Below, one piece after another: positions 15,005 to 24,088 of a DNA stretch of 35,202 nucleotides. The stretch's first letter is position 1, and every line of letters starts with the position of its first letter. Both the position numbers and the translations under genes were made by a program. Source of the DNA: UBA1227 sp045629305. Its GTDB lineage: Bacteria > Bacillota > Clostridia > Oscillospirales > Acutalibacteraceae. The notes under the pieces were generated by a model that was not told the DNA's origin, searched no databases, and was given only the letters and a program-made list of their open reading frames with translations. Where the stretch lies: positions 1-35,202 of the forward strand of contig JAZQQZ010000008.1 in the NCBI GenBank assembly GCA_045629305.1, given 5' to 3'.

Positions 15005-16204
15005 ATGAAAATTTTAGTAGTCAACTGCGGAAGCTCTTCACTCAAATACCAACTCATTGATATGGACGGTGAGAAACTCATAGCTAAAGGTCTCTGCGAG
15101 AGAATCGGCGTTGATGGCCACTTCAAAGGCAAAACAGCCGATGGCAGAGAAGTTGAAAACAACAACATCTTAAGCAACCATACCGAGGCATTTTACGAAG
15201 TCAAGAAGGCCCTCACCGAAGGTGAGACCAAAGTCATCGACTCACTCGATGAGATTGATGCAATCGGTCACCGTATAGTACAAGGTGGCTCACTCTTCAA
15301 TGACAGCGTACTTGTTACAGAGGATGTAAAGAAAGGCATAGAATCACTTATAGACCTTGCTCCTCTTCACAATGCGGCTCACCTCCAAGGCATCAACGCC
15401 TGCCAAGAGGTATTTGGCATGGAGAAACCAGAGGTAGTTGTATTCGACAATGCTTTCCACTCAACTATGCCACCTAAGGCATTCCTTTTCGCAGTGCCAT
15501 ATGAATATTACGAAAAGTACCAGGTTCGCCGCTACGGCTTCCACGGTACATCTCATAGATATGTATCCAGTCGACTTGCTGAAATCTGGGGTCATAGCCT
15601 CGAGGGCAAGAAAGTAATTGTTGCACATATTGGCAACGGCTCCTCCCTCTCAGCAATTAAGGATGGCAAAGTAATAGATACGACAATGGGTATAACTCCT
15701 CTTGATGGCTTTATCATGGGCTCACGTTGTGGCGCCGTCGATCCATCCGCAATCACATACATCCAGGCCAAGGAAGGCCTCACACCAGCAGAGACAGACC
15801 AGATGATGAACAAGAAGTCAGGCCTTCTTGGCATCTCTGGAGTATCATCAGATATGCGTGATGTAGAGGCCGCCGCCGCGGAGGGCAATATGAGAGCTCA
15901 ACTTGCTCTCGATATTCTCGACTATCAGGTAACCAAAGCCATTGGTGGATTCATTGCCGCCCTCGGCGGAGTTGACGCCATCTGCTTTACAGCAGGTGTT
16001 GGAGAGAACTCACCAGGATTTAGAGCTAGAGTTTGTGACAACTTCGAATATATGGGCCTTAAGATTGATCCAGATAGGAACAAATTCCGTGGAGAAGAAA
16101 TGAAGATTTCCACAGATGATTCTAAAATCGAAGTATATGTCATCCCAACCAACGAGGAACTTATGATAGCAAGAGATACCAAGGCTATTGTTGAGAAACT
16201 TTAA
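15005..16204 (+). CDS. ackA: Acetate kinase
   Basis: 399 aa, standard length. It transfers phosphate from acetyl phosphate to ADP in the last step of acetate fermentation. Signatures: LVVNCGSSSLKYQL at the N-terminus, HRIVQGG, FDNAFHSTMP, RRYGFHGTSHRYV, HIGNGSSL and the C-terminal FTAGVGENSPGFR. The usual partner phosphotransacetylase is not adjacent; the gene has its own promoter and terminator. It ends with tandem stops TAA-TAG. Confidence 0.97.
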   Translation: MKILVVNCGSSSLKYQLIDMDGEKLIAKGLCERIGVDGHFKGKTADGREVENNNILSNHTEAFYEVKKALTEGETKVIDSLDEIDAIGHRIVQGGSLFNDSVLVTEDVKKGIESLIDLAPLHNAAHLQGINACQEVFGMEKPEVVVFDNAFHSTMPPKAFLFAVPYEYYEKYQVRRYGFHGTSHRYVSSRLAEIWGHSLEGKKVIVAHIGNGSSLSAIKDGKVIDTTMGITPLDGFIMGSRCGAVDPSAITYIQAKEGLTPAETDQMMNKKSGLLGISGVSSDMRDVEAAAAEGNMRAQLALDILDYQVTKAIGGFIAALGGVDAICFTAGVGENSPGFRARVCDNFEYMGLKIDPDRNKFRGEEMKISTDDSKIEVYVIPTNEELMIARDTKAIVEKL

Positions 16205-16213
16205 TAGATATAA

Positions 16214-16246
16214 AAAAAGAGCCAAGTCACACGACTTGGCTCTTAA
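16214..16246. terminator. Bidirectional terminator between ackA and hydA
   Basis: A 12-bp stem (16217-16228 with 16233-16244), loop ACAC. The better T-tract (from the seven As at 16212-16218) serves the minus-strand hydrogenase operon; the plus side has TTAATTTA. Confidence 0.85.
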
Positions 16247-16254
16247 TTTATGCT

Positions 16255-17988
16255 TTATTTAAGTGTCTTTGATCTGTCTACATATGTAGTATGGAGTGTC
16301 TCATGAGCAATATGGCTATTTGGCTCTCCGAAATACTCTTTGTAGAGAATATCAACAGCACTGTTATGATGTGACTTTCTCTCTGGAAGGTCTTTATCCT
16401 CCTGATAGAGAACGCTCGCACGAAGTGCCTTAATGTCAGTTGTCTCACGTACCCAGTTTGGCTGGATTGGCTGTCCGCCACCGTTGATACAACCACCTGG
16501 GCAGCACATGATTTCAATGAAGTGATAGTTCTTTTCGCCATTTTTAACTGCATCAAGAACCTTCTTAGCGTTTGATAGACCGGATGCTACTGCAACGTTG
16601 ATTGTAAGACCACCAACTGTGTATGAAGCTTCCTTAACGCCTTCCATGCCACGAACTTCAGTATATTCAATATTGGCATTTTCCTGACCTGTGATTACGT
16701 CAACTGCTGTACGAAGAGCAGCCTCCATAACGCCACCCGTTGCGCCGAAGATTACGGCAGCACCAGTACCCTCACCGAGAGGTGAATCGAATTCTTCATC
16801 AGGAAGAAGATCCCACTGAAGACCAGCACGCTTGATCATCTTTACAAGTTCACGAGTTGTAAGTGCATAATCAACATCAGCAACACCTGCTGCTGCCTGA
16901 TCATCACGGCCAACCTCGAACTTCTTAGCTGTACAAGGCATGATTGATACTGAAACGATGTTCTTTGGATCAATATTGTTCTTCTTAGCCCACCATGTCT
17001 TAAGTGTAGCACCGAACATCTGCTGTGGTGACTTACATGTTGAGAGGTTAGGAAGGAACTCTGGATAATAATGCTCGCAGTACTTAATCCATCCTGGTGA
17101 GCAAGATGTAATCATTGGAAGTGTGCCACCATTCTGGATACGGCCGAGGAGTTCATAACCCTCTTCCATGATTGTAAGGTCTGCTGAGAAATTAGTATCA
17201 AATACTTTATCGAAGCCGAGTCTTCTAAGAGCGGCAACCATCTTGCCCTTGCCCATTGTTCCAACTGGCTTACCAAAGCCTTCTGCGATAGCAGCACGAA
17301 CTGCTGGAGCAGTCTGTACAACAACTACCTTCTCTGGGTCATTGATTGCAGCAAATACCTCATCAATCTGATCACGCTCTGTGAGAGCGCCAACAGGACA
17401 AGCTTCGATACACTGACCACAGTTAACACAAGATACGTTAGCAAGTGTAAGTTCAAAAGCACAACCTATCTGTGTATCGAATCCTCTGTGGTTGGCGCCA
17501 ATTACGCCAGTCTGCTCGCGGCAAGCTGCTACGCAACGACGGCAGAGGATACATTTTGAATTATCACGAACGATTGATGGTGAAGATGTGTCGAAAACAG
17601 TTTCTGTTTTCTCACCACTGAACGCATCAAAATCTACACCATATGCACGAGCGAGTGACTGAAGTTCGCAGTTCTCTGAGCGATCACAAGAGAGACAAGA
17701 ACAATTATGGTTAGACATAATAAGTTCAATTGTCTTCTTGCGAGCCTTCATAACGCGCTCGGTATTAGTTTTAACTTCCATGCCCTCTGATACAGGCATA
17801 ACGCATGCAGTTACAAGAGTCTTTGCGCCAGTAACCTCTACTACGCAAATACGGCAAGCGCCGATTTCATTTTTTTCCTTCATGTAGCAAAGAGTAGGAA
17901 TTTCAATTCCGATTGTTCTTGCTGCCTCAAGGATTGTAGAACCTTCTGGTACACTTACAGGTGCACCGTTAATTGTAAGATTAATCAT
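16255..17988 (-). CDS. hydA: NAD-linked [FeFe]-hydrogenase catalytic subunit (HydA/HndD)
   Basis: 577 aa. Domains in order: N-terminal [2Fe-2S] ferredoxin fold (Cys34, 45, 48, 62), a His-Cys [4Fe-4S] motif (HNCSCLSCDRSENC), two [4Fe-4S] clusters (CILCRRCVAAC and CVNCGQCIEACP), the H-cluster domain, and a small C-terminal domain. H-cluster motifs: L1 TSCSPGW, L2 MPCTAKKFE, L3 EIMCCPGGCINGGG. It makes or oxidises H2 in the cytosol. With HydB and HydC it forms the trimeric hydrogenase that couples NADH, and in studied relatives ferredoxin, to H2. L1 has Ser where the classical TSCCPxW has its second Cys. It is the last gene of hydCBA, 14 nt after hydB. Confidence 0.94.
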   Translation of the reverse strand: MINLTINGAPVSVPEGSTILEAARTIGIEIPTLCYMKEKNEIGACRICVVEVTGAKTLVTACVMPVSEGMEVKTNTERVMKARKKTIELIMSNHNCSCLSCDRSENCELQSLARAYGVDFDAFSGEKTETVFDTSSPSIVRDNSKCILCRRCVAACREQTGVIGANHRGFDTQIGCAFELTLANVSCVNCGQCIEACPVGALTERDQIDEVFAAINDPEKVVVVQTAPAVRAAIAEGFGKPVGTMGKGKMVAALRRLGFDKVFDTNFSADLTIMEEGYELLGRIQNGGTLPMITSCSPGWIKYCEHYYPEFLPNLSTCKSPQQMFGATLKTWWAKKNNIDPKNIVSVSIMPCTAKKFEVGRDDQAAAGVADVDYALTTRELVKMIKRAGLQWDLLPDEEFDSPLGEGTGAAVIFGATGGVMEAALRTAVDVITGQENANIEYTEVRGMEGVKEASYTVGGLTINVAVASGLSNAKKVLDAVKNGEKNYHFIEIMCCPGGCINGGGQPIQPNWVRETTDIKALRASVLYQEDKDLPERKSHHNSAVDILYKEYFGEPNSHIAHETLHTTYVDRSKTLK

Positions 17989-18001
17989 CTAGTACACCCT
18001 C

Positions 18002-19852
18002 CTATTCCTTTGTAATTGCATTAAATGCACAGTTATCAAGGCAGAGACCACATTTAACGCACTTATCTGTGTCAATTGAATGAGCCTCTTTTACGTTGCC
18101 AGAGATTGCTGTTACTGGGCAGTTTCTAGCACATTTTGTACAACCTACGCACTTATCTGCATCAATTGTGAATGTGAGAAGTGGACGGCAAACTTTTGCT
18201 GGGCACTTCTTATCTTTAATATGAGCCTCATACTCATCACGGAAATACATGAGAGTAGAAAGAACTGGGTTAGGAGCTGTCTGTCCAAGACCGCAGAGTG
18301 AATTGTCCTTGATATGAGCAGCGAGCTCTTCAAGCTCATCAATGTCAGAGAGTTCACCCTCACCTGATGTGATTTTCTCAAGAAGCTCATAGAGTCTCTT
18401 TGTACCGATACGGCATGGCGTACATTTACCGCAAGACTCGTCAACTGTGAAGTCGAGGAAGAATTTAGCGATATCTACCATACAGTTATCTTCGTCCATT
18501 ACGATAAGTCCGCCAGAACCCATCATAGAACCGATAGCAATGAGGTTATCGTAATCGATTTCAACATCGAAATGCTGTGCAGGGATACAGCCACCTGATG
18601 GACCACCTGTCTGAGCAGCCTTGAACTTCTTACCGTTTGGAATACCGCCACCGATATCCTCAACAACTGTACGAAGTGTTGTTCCCATAGGAACCTCTAC
18701 AAGACCTGTGTTGTTGATCTTACCGCCGAGTGCGAATACCTTAGTACCCTTAGACTTCTCAGTTCCCATCTGTGAGAACCAATCTGCACCATTAAGGATA
18801 ATCTGAGCAACATTCGCATATGTCTCAACGTTATTAAGAATAGTTGGGCTCTGGAAAAGACCCTTAACTGCTGGGAATGGAGGACGTGGACGAGGCTCGC
18901 CGCGCTTACCTTCGATAGAAGTCATAAGAGCTGTTTCCTCACCGCAAACGAATGCACCGGCACCAAGACGGATACCGATATCGAAGCAGAAGTCTGTTCC
19001 AAGAATGTTATCGCCAAGAAGGCCATATTCATGTGCCTGCTTGATGGCGATGTTAAGACGCTTAACAGCTACAGGATACTCAGCACGAACATAGATATAA
19101 CCCTGTGTTGCGCCAATTGCGAAACCTGCAATTGTCATTGCCTCAAGTACTGCATGTGGGTCGCCCTCAAGTACTGAACGATCCATGAATGCACCTGGGT
19201 CTCCTTCGTCGGCGTTGCAGCAAACATACTTCTGAGGAGCCTTGTTTGCAGCGGCGAATGACCACTTTCTACCTGTTGGGAAACCTGCACCGCCTCGGCC
19301 ACGGAGGCCAGAGTCGAGCATTGTATTAATAACATCTTCTGAAGTCATGCTTGTTACTACCTTATGGAGTGCAGCATAACCATCACGAGCGATATACTCA
19401 TCGATATTTTCTGGATCGATGATACCACAGTTGCGAAGAGCAATTCTCTTTTGAAGTTTATAGAATGTTGTATCTTCAAGTGAATTTACTGGTGTACCTT
19501 TTTCCTGAAGAAGGAAATCAGTTACAACATTACCACCGATAACATGCTCTTCATATACACGCTTTGCCTTCTCGGCATCCATCTTTACATAAGTAATCTT
19601 TGGCTTGCCTGGCTCAACAATTTCAACGATTGGCTCGTACTGGCACATACCGATACAACCAACCTGACCAACCTTAACATTTGCATTACCTGCAGCGAGA
19701 GTAGCAAATGCATCATAAACTGGAGATGCACCTGCAGCGATACCGCAAGTTGCGAGTCCTACGAGGACTCTCTTTTCGCCTGCATTAGAGGAATTAAATA
19801 CTTTCGCATTTGTCTCAGCTTTAATAGCTTCAATTTCAGCCCAAGTCTTCAT
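18002..19852 (-). CDS. hydB: Hydrogenase flavin subunit (HydB/NuoF-like)
   Basis: 616 aa. The N-terminal thioredoxin-like domain has Cys36, Cys66 and Cys70. The NuoF core follows, with FMN loop GRGGAGFPTGRKW and NADEGDPGAFMDR, the SLBB region, then SCGKCTPCRIG for a [4Fe-4S] cluster. The C-terminal ferredoxin domain carries CVGCTKCARNCP and CVKCGLCLDNC. It binds NAD(H) and FMN and passes electrons between HydC and HydA. The start ATG shares its A with the stop TAA of hydC, so translation is coupled. Confidence 0.95.
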   Translation of the reverse strand: MKTWAEIEAIKAETNAKVFNSSNAGEKRVLVGLATCGIAAGASPVYDAFATLAAGNANVKVGQVGCIGMCQYEPIVEIVEPGKPKITYVKMDAEKAKRVYEEHVIGGNVVTDFLLQEKGTPVNSLEDTTFYKLQKRIALRNCGIIDPENIDEYIARDGYAALHKVVTSMTSEDVINTMLDSGLRGRGGAGFPTGRKWSFAAANKAPQKYVCCNADEGDPGAFMDRSVLEGDPHAVLEAMTIAGFAIGATQGYIYVRAEYPVAVKRLNIAIKQAHEYGLLGDNILGTDFCFDIGIRLGAGAFVCGEETALMTSIEGKRGEPRPRPPFPAVKGLFQSPTILNNVETYANVAQIILNGADWFSQMGTEKSKGTKVFALGGKINNTGLVEVPMGTTLRTVVEDIGGGIPNGKKFKAAQTGGPSGGCIPAQHFDVEIDYDNLIAIGSMMGSGGLIVMDEDNCMVDIAKFFLDFTVDESCGKCTPCRIGTKRLYELLEKITSGEGELSDIDELEELAAHIKDNSLCGLGQTAPNPVLSTLMYFRDEYEAHIKDKKCPAKVCRPLLTFTIDADKCVGCTKCARNCPVTAISGNVKEAHSIDTDKCVKCGLCLDNCAFNAITKE

Positions 19853-20367
19853 TAGTCTTCCTCCTTTGCTTTTTCTCTGTACTGGTCAATGATGCCCTTG
19901 ACATCGGCTGGTGTAAGACGGCCGTATACGTCATCATTAATCATCATTACAGGAGCGAGGCCGCATGCGCCGATGCAACGGCAAGCCTCGATTGAGAAAA
20001 GACCATCTGGTGTACACTCACCAGGTTCGATTCCAAGCACTTCACAGATCTTGTCAAGAACTGCCTGAGAACCTTTTACGTAACATGCTGTTCCAAGGCA
20101 AACACTAATTCTATATTTGCCCTTAGGAGAGAGATTAAACATAGAGTAGAATGTAGCTACTCCATATACTTCCTCGGCAGGAACGCCTAGCTTTAAAGCT
20201 ACCATTTCCTGAACTTCCTTTGGAAGATATCCGTAGATGTTTTGTGCCTCTTGCATAATTGGCATAAGGCATCCCTTTACATCACGGAGTTCTGCAATAA
20301 CTGCATCGAGTTTTGCTTCCTGTTCTTTTGTACCATTAAAAGGTACAGAACTCAATTTCTTTTTCAA
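19852..20367 (-). CDS. hydC: Hydrogenase [2Fe-2S] subunit (HydC/NuoE-like)
   Basis: 171 aa, NuoE/24-kDa family thioredoxin-like ferredoxin. Four cluster cysteines lie in CLGTACYVKG and EACRCIGACG. The start is TTG at 20367, fixed by the strong AAGGAGG SD eight bases upstream; no ATG fits. It is the first gene of hydCBA and overlaps hydB by one base. A possible promoter with extended -10 lies about 60 nt upstream. Confidence 0.94.
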   Translation of the reverse strand: MKKKLSSVPFNGTKEQEAKLDAVIAELRDVKGCLMPIMQEAQNIYGYLPKEVQEMVALKLGVPAEEVYGVATFYSMFNLSPKGKYRISVCLGTACYVKGSQAVLDKICEVLGIEPGECTPDGLFSIEACRCIGACGLAPVMMINDDVYGRLTPADVKGIIDQYREKAKEED

Positions 20368-20428
20368 AGAAATATCCTCCTTATAATATAATGGGAACGC
20401 GCTTTGTTAAAAAATTAACAACTTTAAT

Positions 20429-20457
20429 ATGATAACACCATATACATTATAAAGCAA
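20429..20457 (-). promoter_or_regulatory. Predicted promoter of the hydCBA operon
   Basis: Minus strand TTGCTT (20457-20452), 17-nt spacer, TATCAT (20434-20429) with an upstream TG. A second TATAAT (20451-20446) overlaps and could be an alternative start, so the exact promoter is uncertain. Confidence 0.45.
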
Positions 20458-20479
20458 CCCTAAAAGACACAAAATTTCG

Positions 20480-20508
20480 TTTACACATTAAGAAAAAAGG
20501 AATATAAT
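20480..20508 (+). promoter_or_regulatory. Predicted promoter of the hydrolase-aquaporin operon
   Basis: TTTACA (20480-20485), 17-nt spacer, TATAAT (20503-20508). SD GGAGGTGA lies at 20524-20531. Confidence 0.7.
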
Positions 20509-20535
20509 TTTTATAGCAATTTCGGAGGTGAAAAT

Positions 20536-21501
20536 ATGTCAGTTAATAAGACAACCGGTACATATAAATCTTCCTGCAAAGCATTCGATATTGATATTTT
20601 CTATGCTGTATGGCAGGACGATTCTAAGAAACCAATTGGTGTTATCCAGCTCACCCACGGTTGGGCTGAATATATCGAGCGTTATGACGAGATGGCAAGA
20701 TTCCTTGCAGAGGCCGGCTACATCGTATGCGGCCAGGATCATCTCGGTCATGGTAAGACATGTGGGCTTGCCAACCGTGGCACATACCCGCCACGTGCGG
20801 GCAAATGGATGATTGAGGATATGGGCCTTCTCCGCGAACTTATGCAGAAGAAATATCCAGACCTTCCATATATGCTTTATGGTCACAGCCTCGGCTCCCT
20901 CATGACACGTGCATATATTTCAAAGTACGGCAAAGGCCTTGCATGTTGCGTAATCTGCGGAACAGTTCCTATTCCACAGTGGGGAATTCTTCTCCAACCA
21001 CTTTGCTATGGAGCAGCCAAGCTCATTTGCAACTTTGAGAAGGAAGTATCTCTCAACGAAGCAAAATTCAATTTGAATCCAGAATCAGAAGAGATTGGCA
21101 ACAAGAAGATGGACCTCATGGGCAAAATTACAACCTCATGGCTCTCATATGACTATGCTAACCGTGAGAAATATTTCAACGACCCATATAATACCCTCAT
21201 CTTATCAACAACAATTCTCGACATGTTCCCAGCAACACTCAATGCTGGCGCATTCGGTTGGGCACATGGCGTACCTAAAGAACTCCCAATCTTCATAGTA
21301 TCAGGTAAAGCAGACCTTGCTGGCCTCTATACACTTGGTCCAAAGGAAGCATTCAACAAGTTACAAAGAAGTGGCCACGATGTTCGTATGAAACTCTATC
21401 ATGGCAAACATGAAATCCACAACGAAGGCAAAATCAAAGCCGAAGTTTTAAGGGATCAGCTTGATTTCTACAACGCTCACAACCCACTTCTCAGAAAATA
21501 A
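20536..21501 (+). CDS. Alpha/beta hydrolase (monoacylglycerol lipase/lysophospholipase type)
   Basis: 321 aa with no signal peptide, so cytosolic. Oxyanion-side HGWAEYIERY, the DHLGHGKT motif typical of the serine aminopeptidase S33/monoglyceride lipase group, and nucleophile elbow GHSLGS with the catalytic serine. The likely acid is Asp in SGKADLAG and the catalytic His lies in LYHGKHEIHNE. All triad parts are present, unlike in the other lipase-like gene in the window. It is followed after 15 nt by the aquaporin gene; the pair may handle glycerol-containing substrates (inference). Confidence 0.9.
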   Translation: MSVNKTTGTYKSSCKAFDIDIFYAVWQDDSKKPIGVIQLTHGWAEYIERYDEMARFLAEAGYIVCGQDHLGHGKTCGLANRGTYPPRAGKWMIEDMGLLRELMQKKYPDLPYMLYGHSLGSLMTRAYISKYGKGLACCVICGTVPIPQWGILLQPLCYGAAKLICNFEKEVSLNEAKFNLNPESEEIGNKKMDLMGKITTSWLSYDYANREKYFNDPYNTLILSTTILDMFPATLNAGAFGWAHGVPKELPIFIVSGKADLAGLYTLGPKEAFNKLQRSGHDVRMKLYHGKHEIHNEGKIKAEVLRDQLDFYNAHNPLLRK

Positions 21502-21516
21502 AAAGAGGTAATAAAA

Positions 21517-22215
21517 ATGAAAAAGTATATTGCAGAATTCATCGGCACATTTGTACTCGTATTCCTTGGTTGTGGTACAGCAATGCTCGTTGGTTGTGAT
21601 GCTGTAAACGGCGGTGGATACATCCTTACTGCTCTTGCATTCGGTCTTACAATCGTTGGCATGGCTTACTGTGTAGGCAACATCTCTGGTTGCCACATCA
21701 ATCCAGCAGTATCACTTGGTGTTCTCATCTCAGGTGGTATGTCAGTTAAAGATTTCGTAGGATACGTAATATCTCAGTGTCTCGGTGCAACAGCTGGTTC
21801 AGCTCTCCTTCTCGCCATCTTCAATCTTGGTGGTGTTAAAGACATGACAGGCGGTCTAGGCACTAACGGTCTCGCCGGTGTAAACGGAAGCGCAGCTGCA
21901 GGTCTAATCGTTGAGTTCGTTCTCACATTCATCTTCGTTCTCACCATCCTCGGTGTTACAGATGAAAAAGCAGGCCACGGCTCATTTGCTGGTGTAGTAA
22001 TCGGTTTCACACTTACACTTGTTCATATCCTTGGCATCGGCCTTACAGGAACATCTGTTAACCCAGCACGTTCATTTGGTCCAGCTCTCATCGCTGCAAT
22101 CACAGGCAACAGCGCTCCATTCGCTTGCCTCTGGGTATTCATCGTAGCTCCACTCGCTGGTGGCGCTCTCGCAGCAGTAGCTTACAAAGCACTTAAAGCA
22201 GCTAAGGCTGAATAA
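21517..22215 (+). CDS. Aquaporin (MIP family channel)
   Basis: 232 aa, six membrane segments and two half-helices with the NPA boxes (HINPAVSLG and VNPARSFGPAL). The Phe/His-type filter cannot be assigned with certainty, but overall length and the short loops resemble AqpZ (water) more than GlpF, which is usually longer. SD AAGAGGT. It is co-transcribed with the hydrolase upstream and ends at a strong terminator. Confidence 0.93.
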   Translation: MKKYIAEFIGTFVLVFLGCGTAMLVGCDAVNGGGYILTALAFGLTIVGMAYCVGNISGCHINPAVSLGVLISGGMSVKDFVGYVISQCLGATAGSALLLAIFNLGGVKDMTGGLGTNGLAGVNGSAAAGLIVEFVLTFIFVLTILGVTDEKAGHGSFAGVVIGFTLTLVHILGIGLTGTSVNPARSFGPALIAAITGNSAPFACLWVFIVAPLAGGALAAVAYKALKAAKAE

Positions 22216-22230
22216 GAAAAATTACAATTA

Positions 22231-22258
22231 AAAAGGCCCGCTCACTGAGCGGGCCTTT
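22231..22258. terminator. Bidirectional terminator between aquaporin and queH
   Basis: A 12-bp perfect stem (22232-22243 with 22247-22258) with the 3-nt loop ACT and short A/T tracts on both sides; convergent genes flank it. Confidence 0.85.
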
Positions 22259-22260
22259 AT

Positions 22261-22854
22261 CTATTTACTAAATTCGCAACCACAATAATCTTGTCGATAC
22301 AAATTATATTTCTTCGACAATTCAATCGATTGCTTATATCCTTCCCTCTTCTTAAAGTCAGATGGAAGCCAAGCAACCCCATATTCCGATGCCAAGGCAT
22401 AACCGATTTCGCCCAGTGCAGAAGCACTTTTATATGGGCTCACGGACAGCGTGCTACAAAAGTAGTCGAAGCCGCCCTCTTTGGCGGCCGACGCTGCAGC
22501 GCGCAGCCTCTGTTCGTAGCATATATGACAGCGCTCACCGCATTCAGGATCACTCTCATGACCAGCGACCAGCGCCAAGAATGACTCATGGTCATAATCG
22601 CAATCCATAAATTGCACCTTATGCTCAGCTGTTTCATTAAATTGATCAATCAGAGACAGTTGCACCTCCTTGCGGTGCAAGTATTCAGCATCTGGATAAA
22701 TCGATGGATTAAAATACAGAACTGTAATATCAAAATATTGATTAAGATATGTGATTACATATGAGGAACAAGGCCCACAGCAACTATGAAGCAATAGCCG
22801 TGGACGCCCATCAAGATTTTCTATAATCTTGTCCAGTTCCAATTGATAATTCAT
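22261..22854 (-). CDS. queH: Epoxyqueuosine reductase QueH
   Basis: 197 aa. It performs the last step of queuosine synthesis in tRNA, as a non-homologous replacement of QueG. Cysteine motifs expected to bind iron-sulfur and catalytic sites: LHSCCGPCSS near the N-terminus, CGERCHICYEQRL in the middle, and YCGC at the C-terminus. STLSVSPYKS is also typical. Its start overlaps the stop of the WYL regulator gene (ATGA), so the two are translationally coupled. Confidence 0.93.
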   Translation of the reverse strand: MNYQLELDKIIENLDGRPRLLLHSCCGPCSSYVITYLNQYFDITVLYFNPSIYPDAEYLHRKEVQLSLIDQFNETAEHKVQFMDCDYDHESFLALVAGHESDPECGERCHICYEQRLRAAASAAKEGGFDYFCSTLSVSPYKSASALGEIGYALASEYGVAWLPSDFKKREGYKQSIELSKKYNLYRQDYCGCEFSK

Positions 22855-23852
22855 TGTTTATATCCCTTAAGTGCAGCATTTGCCAACTTAATTACGCTAT
22901 CGCGAAGTGTAGCTGGCTCTTTTACGACAATCATATCGCCATACTGTACAATCCAAGCTGCGAGTCCGTTAGTTACAGCATTTGCAGCGATGGTGAACGT
23001 ATCATCTGTTCTTTCGAATACATGTACATCCTCACCGAATCTATCTCTAATGATTTCCCAAGCTTCATTCTTGCATTCCAATTTTACAAGTTCCTGTTCG
23101 CCTGAGAACATATTAAATACTTTGGAAATATAATCTGCTGCATCGAAATGATTCTTGTATGAAGACACCTCAGAAAGTGGTCTTCCCTTCTCTTCAAGAA
23201 TTGTTGCCTTCTTAATTCTATCAATTCTGAGATGCATAAGATTATCATATTTTGCATTATTACATACAAGATAATAATGGTCCTGCATCCATATAAGAGC
23301 ATAAGGAGTTACATTGTAAATATGTTCCTCATTCTTAGGTCTCTCGCCTGCTTCAATACGCCTCTTGATATAATGAATACATACTTTTTTATTACTCTGT
23401 ACCGCACGTGACAAATCATCAATTACATAATAAATTGTCTCGGTTGTATTCTTATTCCTATTATCAATATAAACTTGCTGAAGGCGAAGAGACTCGCGTT
23501 GATACTTGCTCATGCTCTTCTCTATCTTGCCGATAAGATCCTCCGTCTTCGACTCCGAGATAAACTGTGCAGACTGCACAGCGTCGACAAGCAATCTCGC
23601 CTCAGCAATCTGGAAATCCCTCTCACCAAGGTAATAACCTCTAACTGGAGATGGATTTTTTATAATGTCAAATCCCCTATCAATAAGAAGATCAATATCG
23701 CTATAAATTGCCTTTCTTTCAGCAGAGAGACCTTGTCTTGCAAGCTCCTCCATTATCTGTCCTGCAGTGATAGGATGCTCCTCATCACTAAGTTCACGAA
23801 GTATGTCAATGATTGCAAGAATCTTCTCTTTAGAACCGCCATTTCCTGCCAT
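22851..23852 (-). CDS. WYL-domain transcriptional regulator (HTH/YafY type)
   Basis: 333 aa from ATG 23852, which has a GGAGG SD; a longer frame upstream reaches towards the tRNA-Leu promoter and is rejected. An N-terminal winged HTH (about residues 8-60, with ITAGQIMEEL and ERKAIYSDI) is followed by a WYL domain, here degenerate in the signature, and a C-terminal WCX region. Such proteins bind small ligands or nucleic acid and regulate defence, DNA-damage or metabolic genes; no target is evident. Coupled to queH by a 4-bp overlap. Confidence 0.85.
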   Translation of the reverse strand: MAGNGGSKEKILAIIDILRELSDEEHPITAGQIMEELARQGLSAERKAIYSDIDLLIDRGFDIIKNPSPVRGYYLGERDFQIAEARLLVDAVQSAQFISESKTEDLIGKIEKSMSKYQRESLRLQQVYIDNRNKNTTETIYYVIDDLSRAVQSNKKVCIHYIKRRIEAGERPKNEEHIYNVTPYALIWMQDHYYLVCNNAKYDNLMHLRIDRIKKATILEEKGRPLSEVSSYKNHFDAADYISKVFNMFSGEQELVKLECKNEAWEIIRDRFGEDVHVFERTDDTFTIAANAVTNGLAAWIVQYGDMIVVKEPATLRDSVIKLANAALKGYKQ

Positions 23853-23908
23853 AATATCGCCTCCAAATCTCCACCATTGTACCATAAATCGGACAACTAA
23901 TAAAGCCC

Positions 23909-23937
23909 TTGAAAACAGTCTTACAATTTGATAAAAT
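23909..23937 (+). promoter_or_regulatory. Promoter of tRNA-Leu
   Basis: TTGAAA (23909-23914), 17-nt spacer, TAAAAT (23932-23937), 19 nt before the mature tRNA 5' end. It is divergent from the WYL gene, whose -10 may be TACAAT at 23881-23876. Confidence 0.7.
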
Positions 23938-23956
23938 ATGCAAGTCAACTAAATAC

Positions 23957-24041
23957 GCACCTGTGGCGGAACTGGCAGACGCGCTAGACTTAGGATCTAG
24001 TCTCTCACGGGGTGCAGGTTCGATTCCTGTCAGGTGCACCA
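23957..24041 (+). tRNA. tRNA-Leu(UAG)
   Basis: 85-nt class II tRNA. Acceptor GCACCTG pairs fully with CAGGTGC, followed by discriminator A and an encoded CCA. The anticodon stem CTAGA/TCTAG encloses loop CTTAGGA, giving anticodon UAG, which reads CUN codons. The T-arm is intact (GCAGG-TTCGATT-CCTGT, one G-U). Confidence 0.96.
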
Positions 24042-24048
24042 AAAAAAT

Positions 24049-24088
24049 AAACGCTCAAATGTCACACAACATTTGGGCGTTTGTTTTT
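24049..24088. terminator. Bidirectional terminator after tRNA-Leu and the double-glycine peptide genes
   Basis: A 14-bp stem (24049-24062 with 24069-24082, one G-T pair), loop CACACA, with GTTTTTA on the plus side and a long T-tract on the minus side. It ends both the tRNA unit and the small-peptide operon. Confidence 0.85.
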
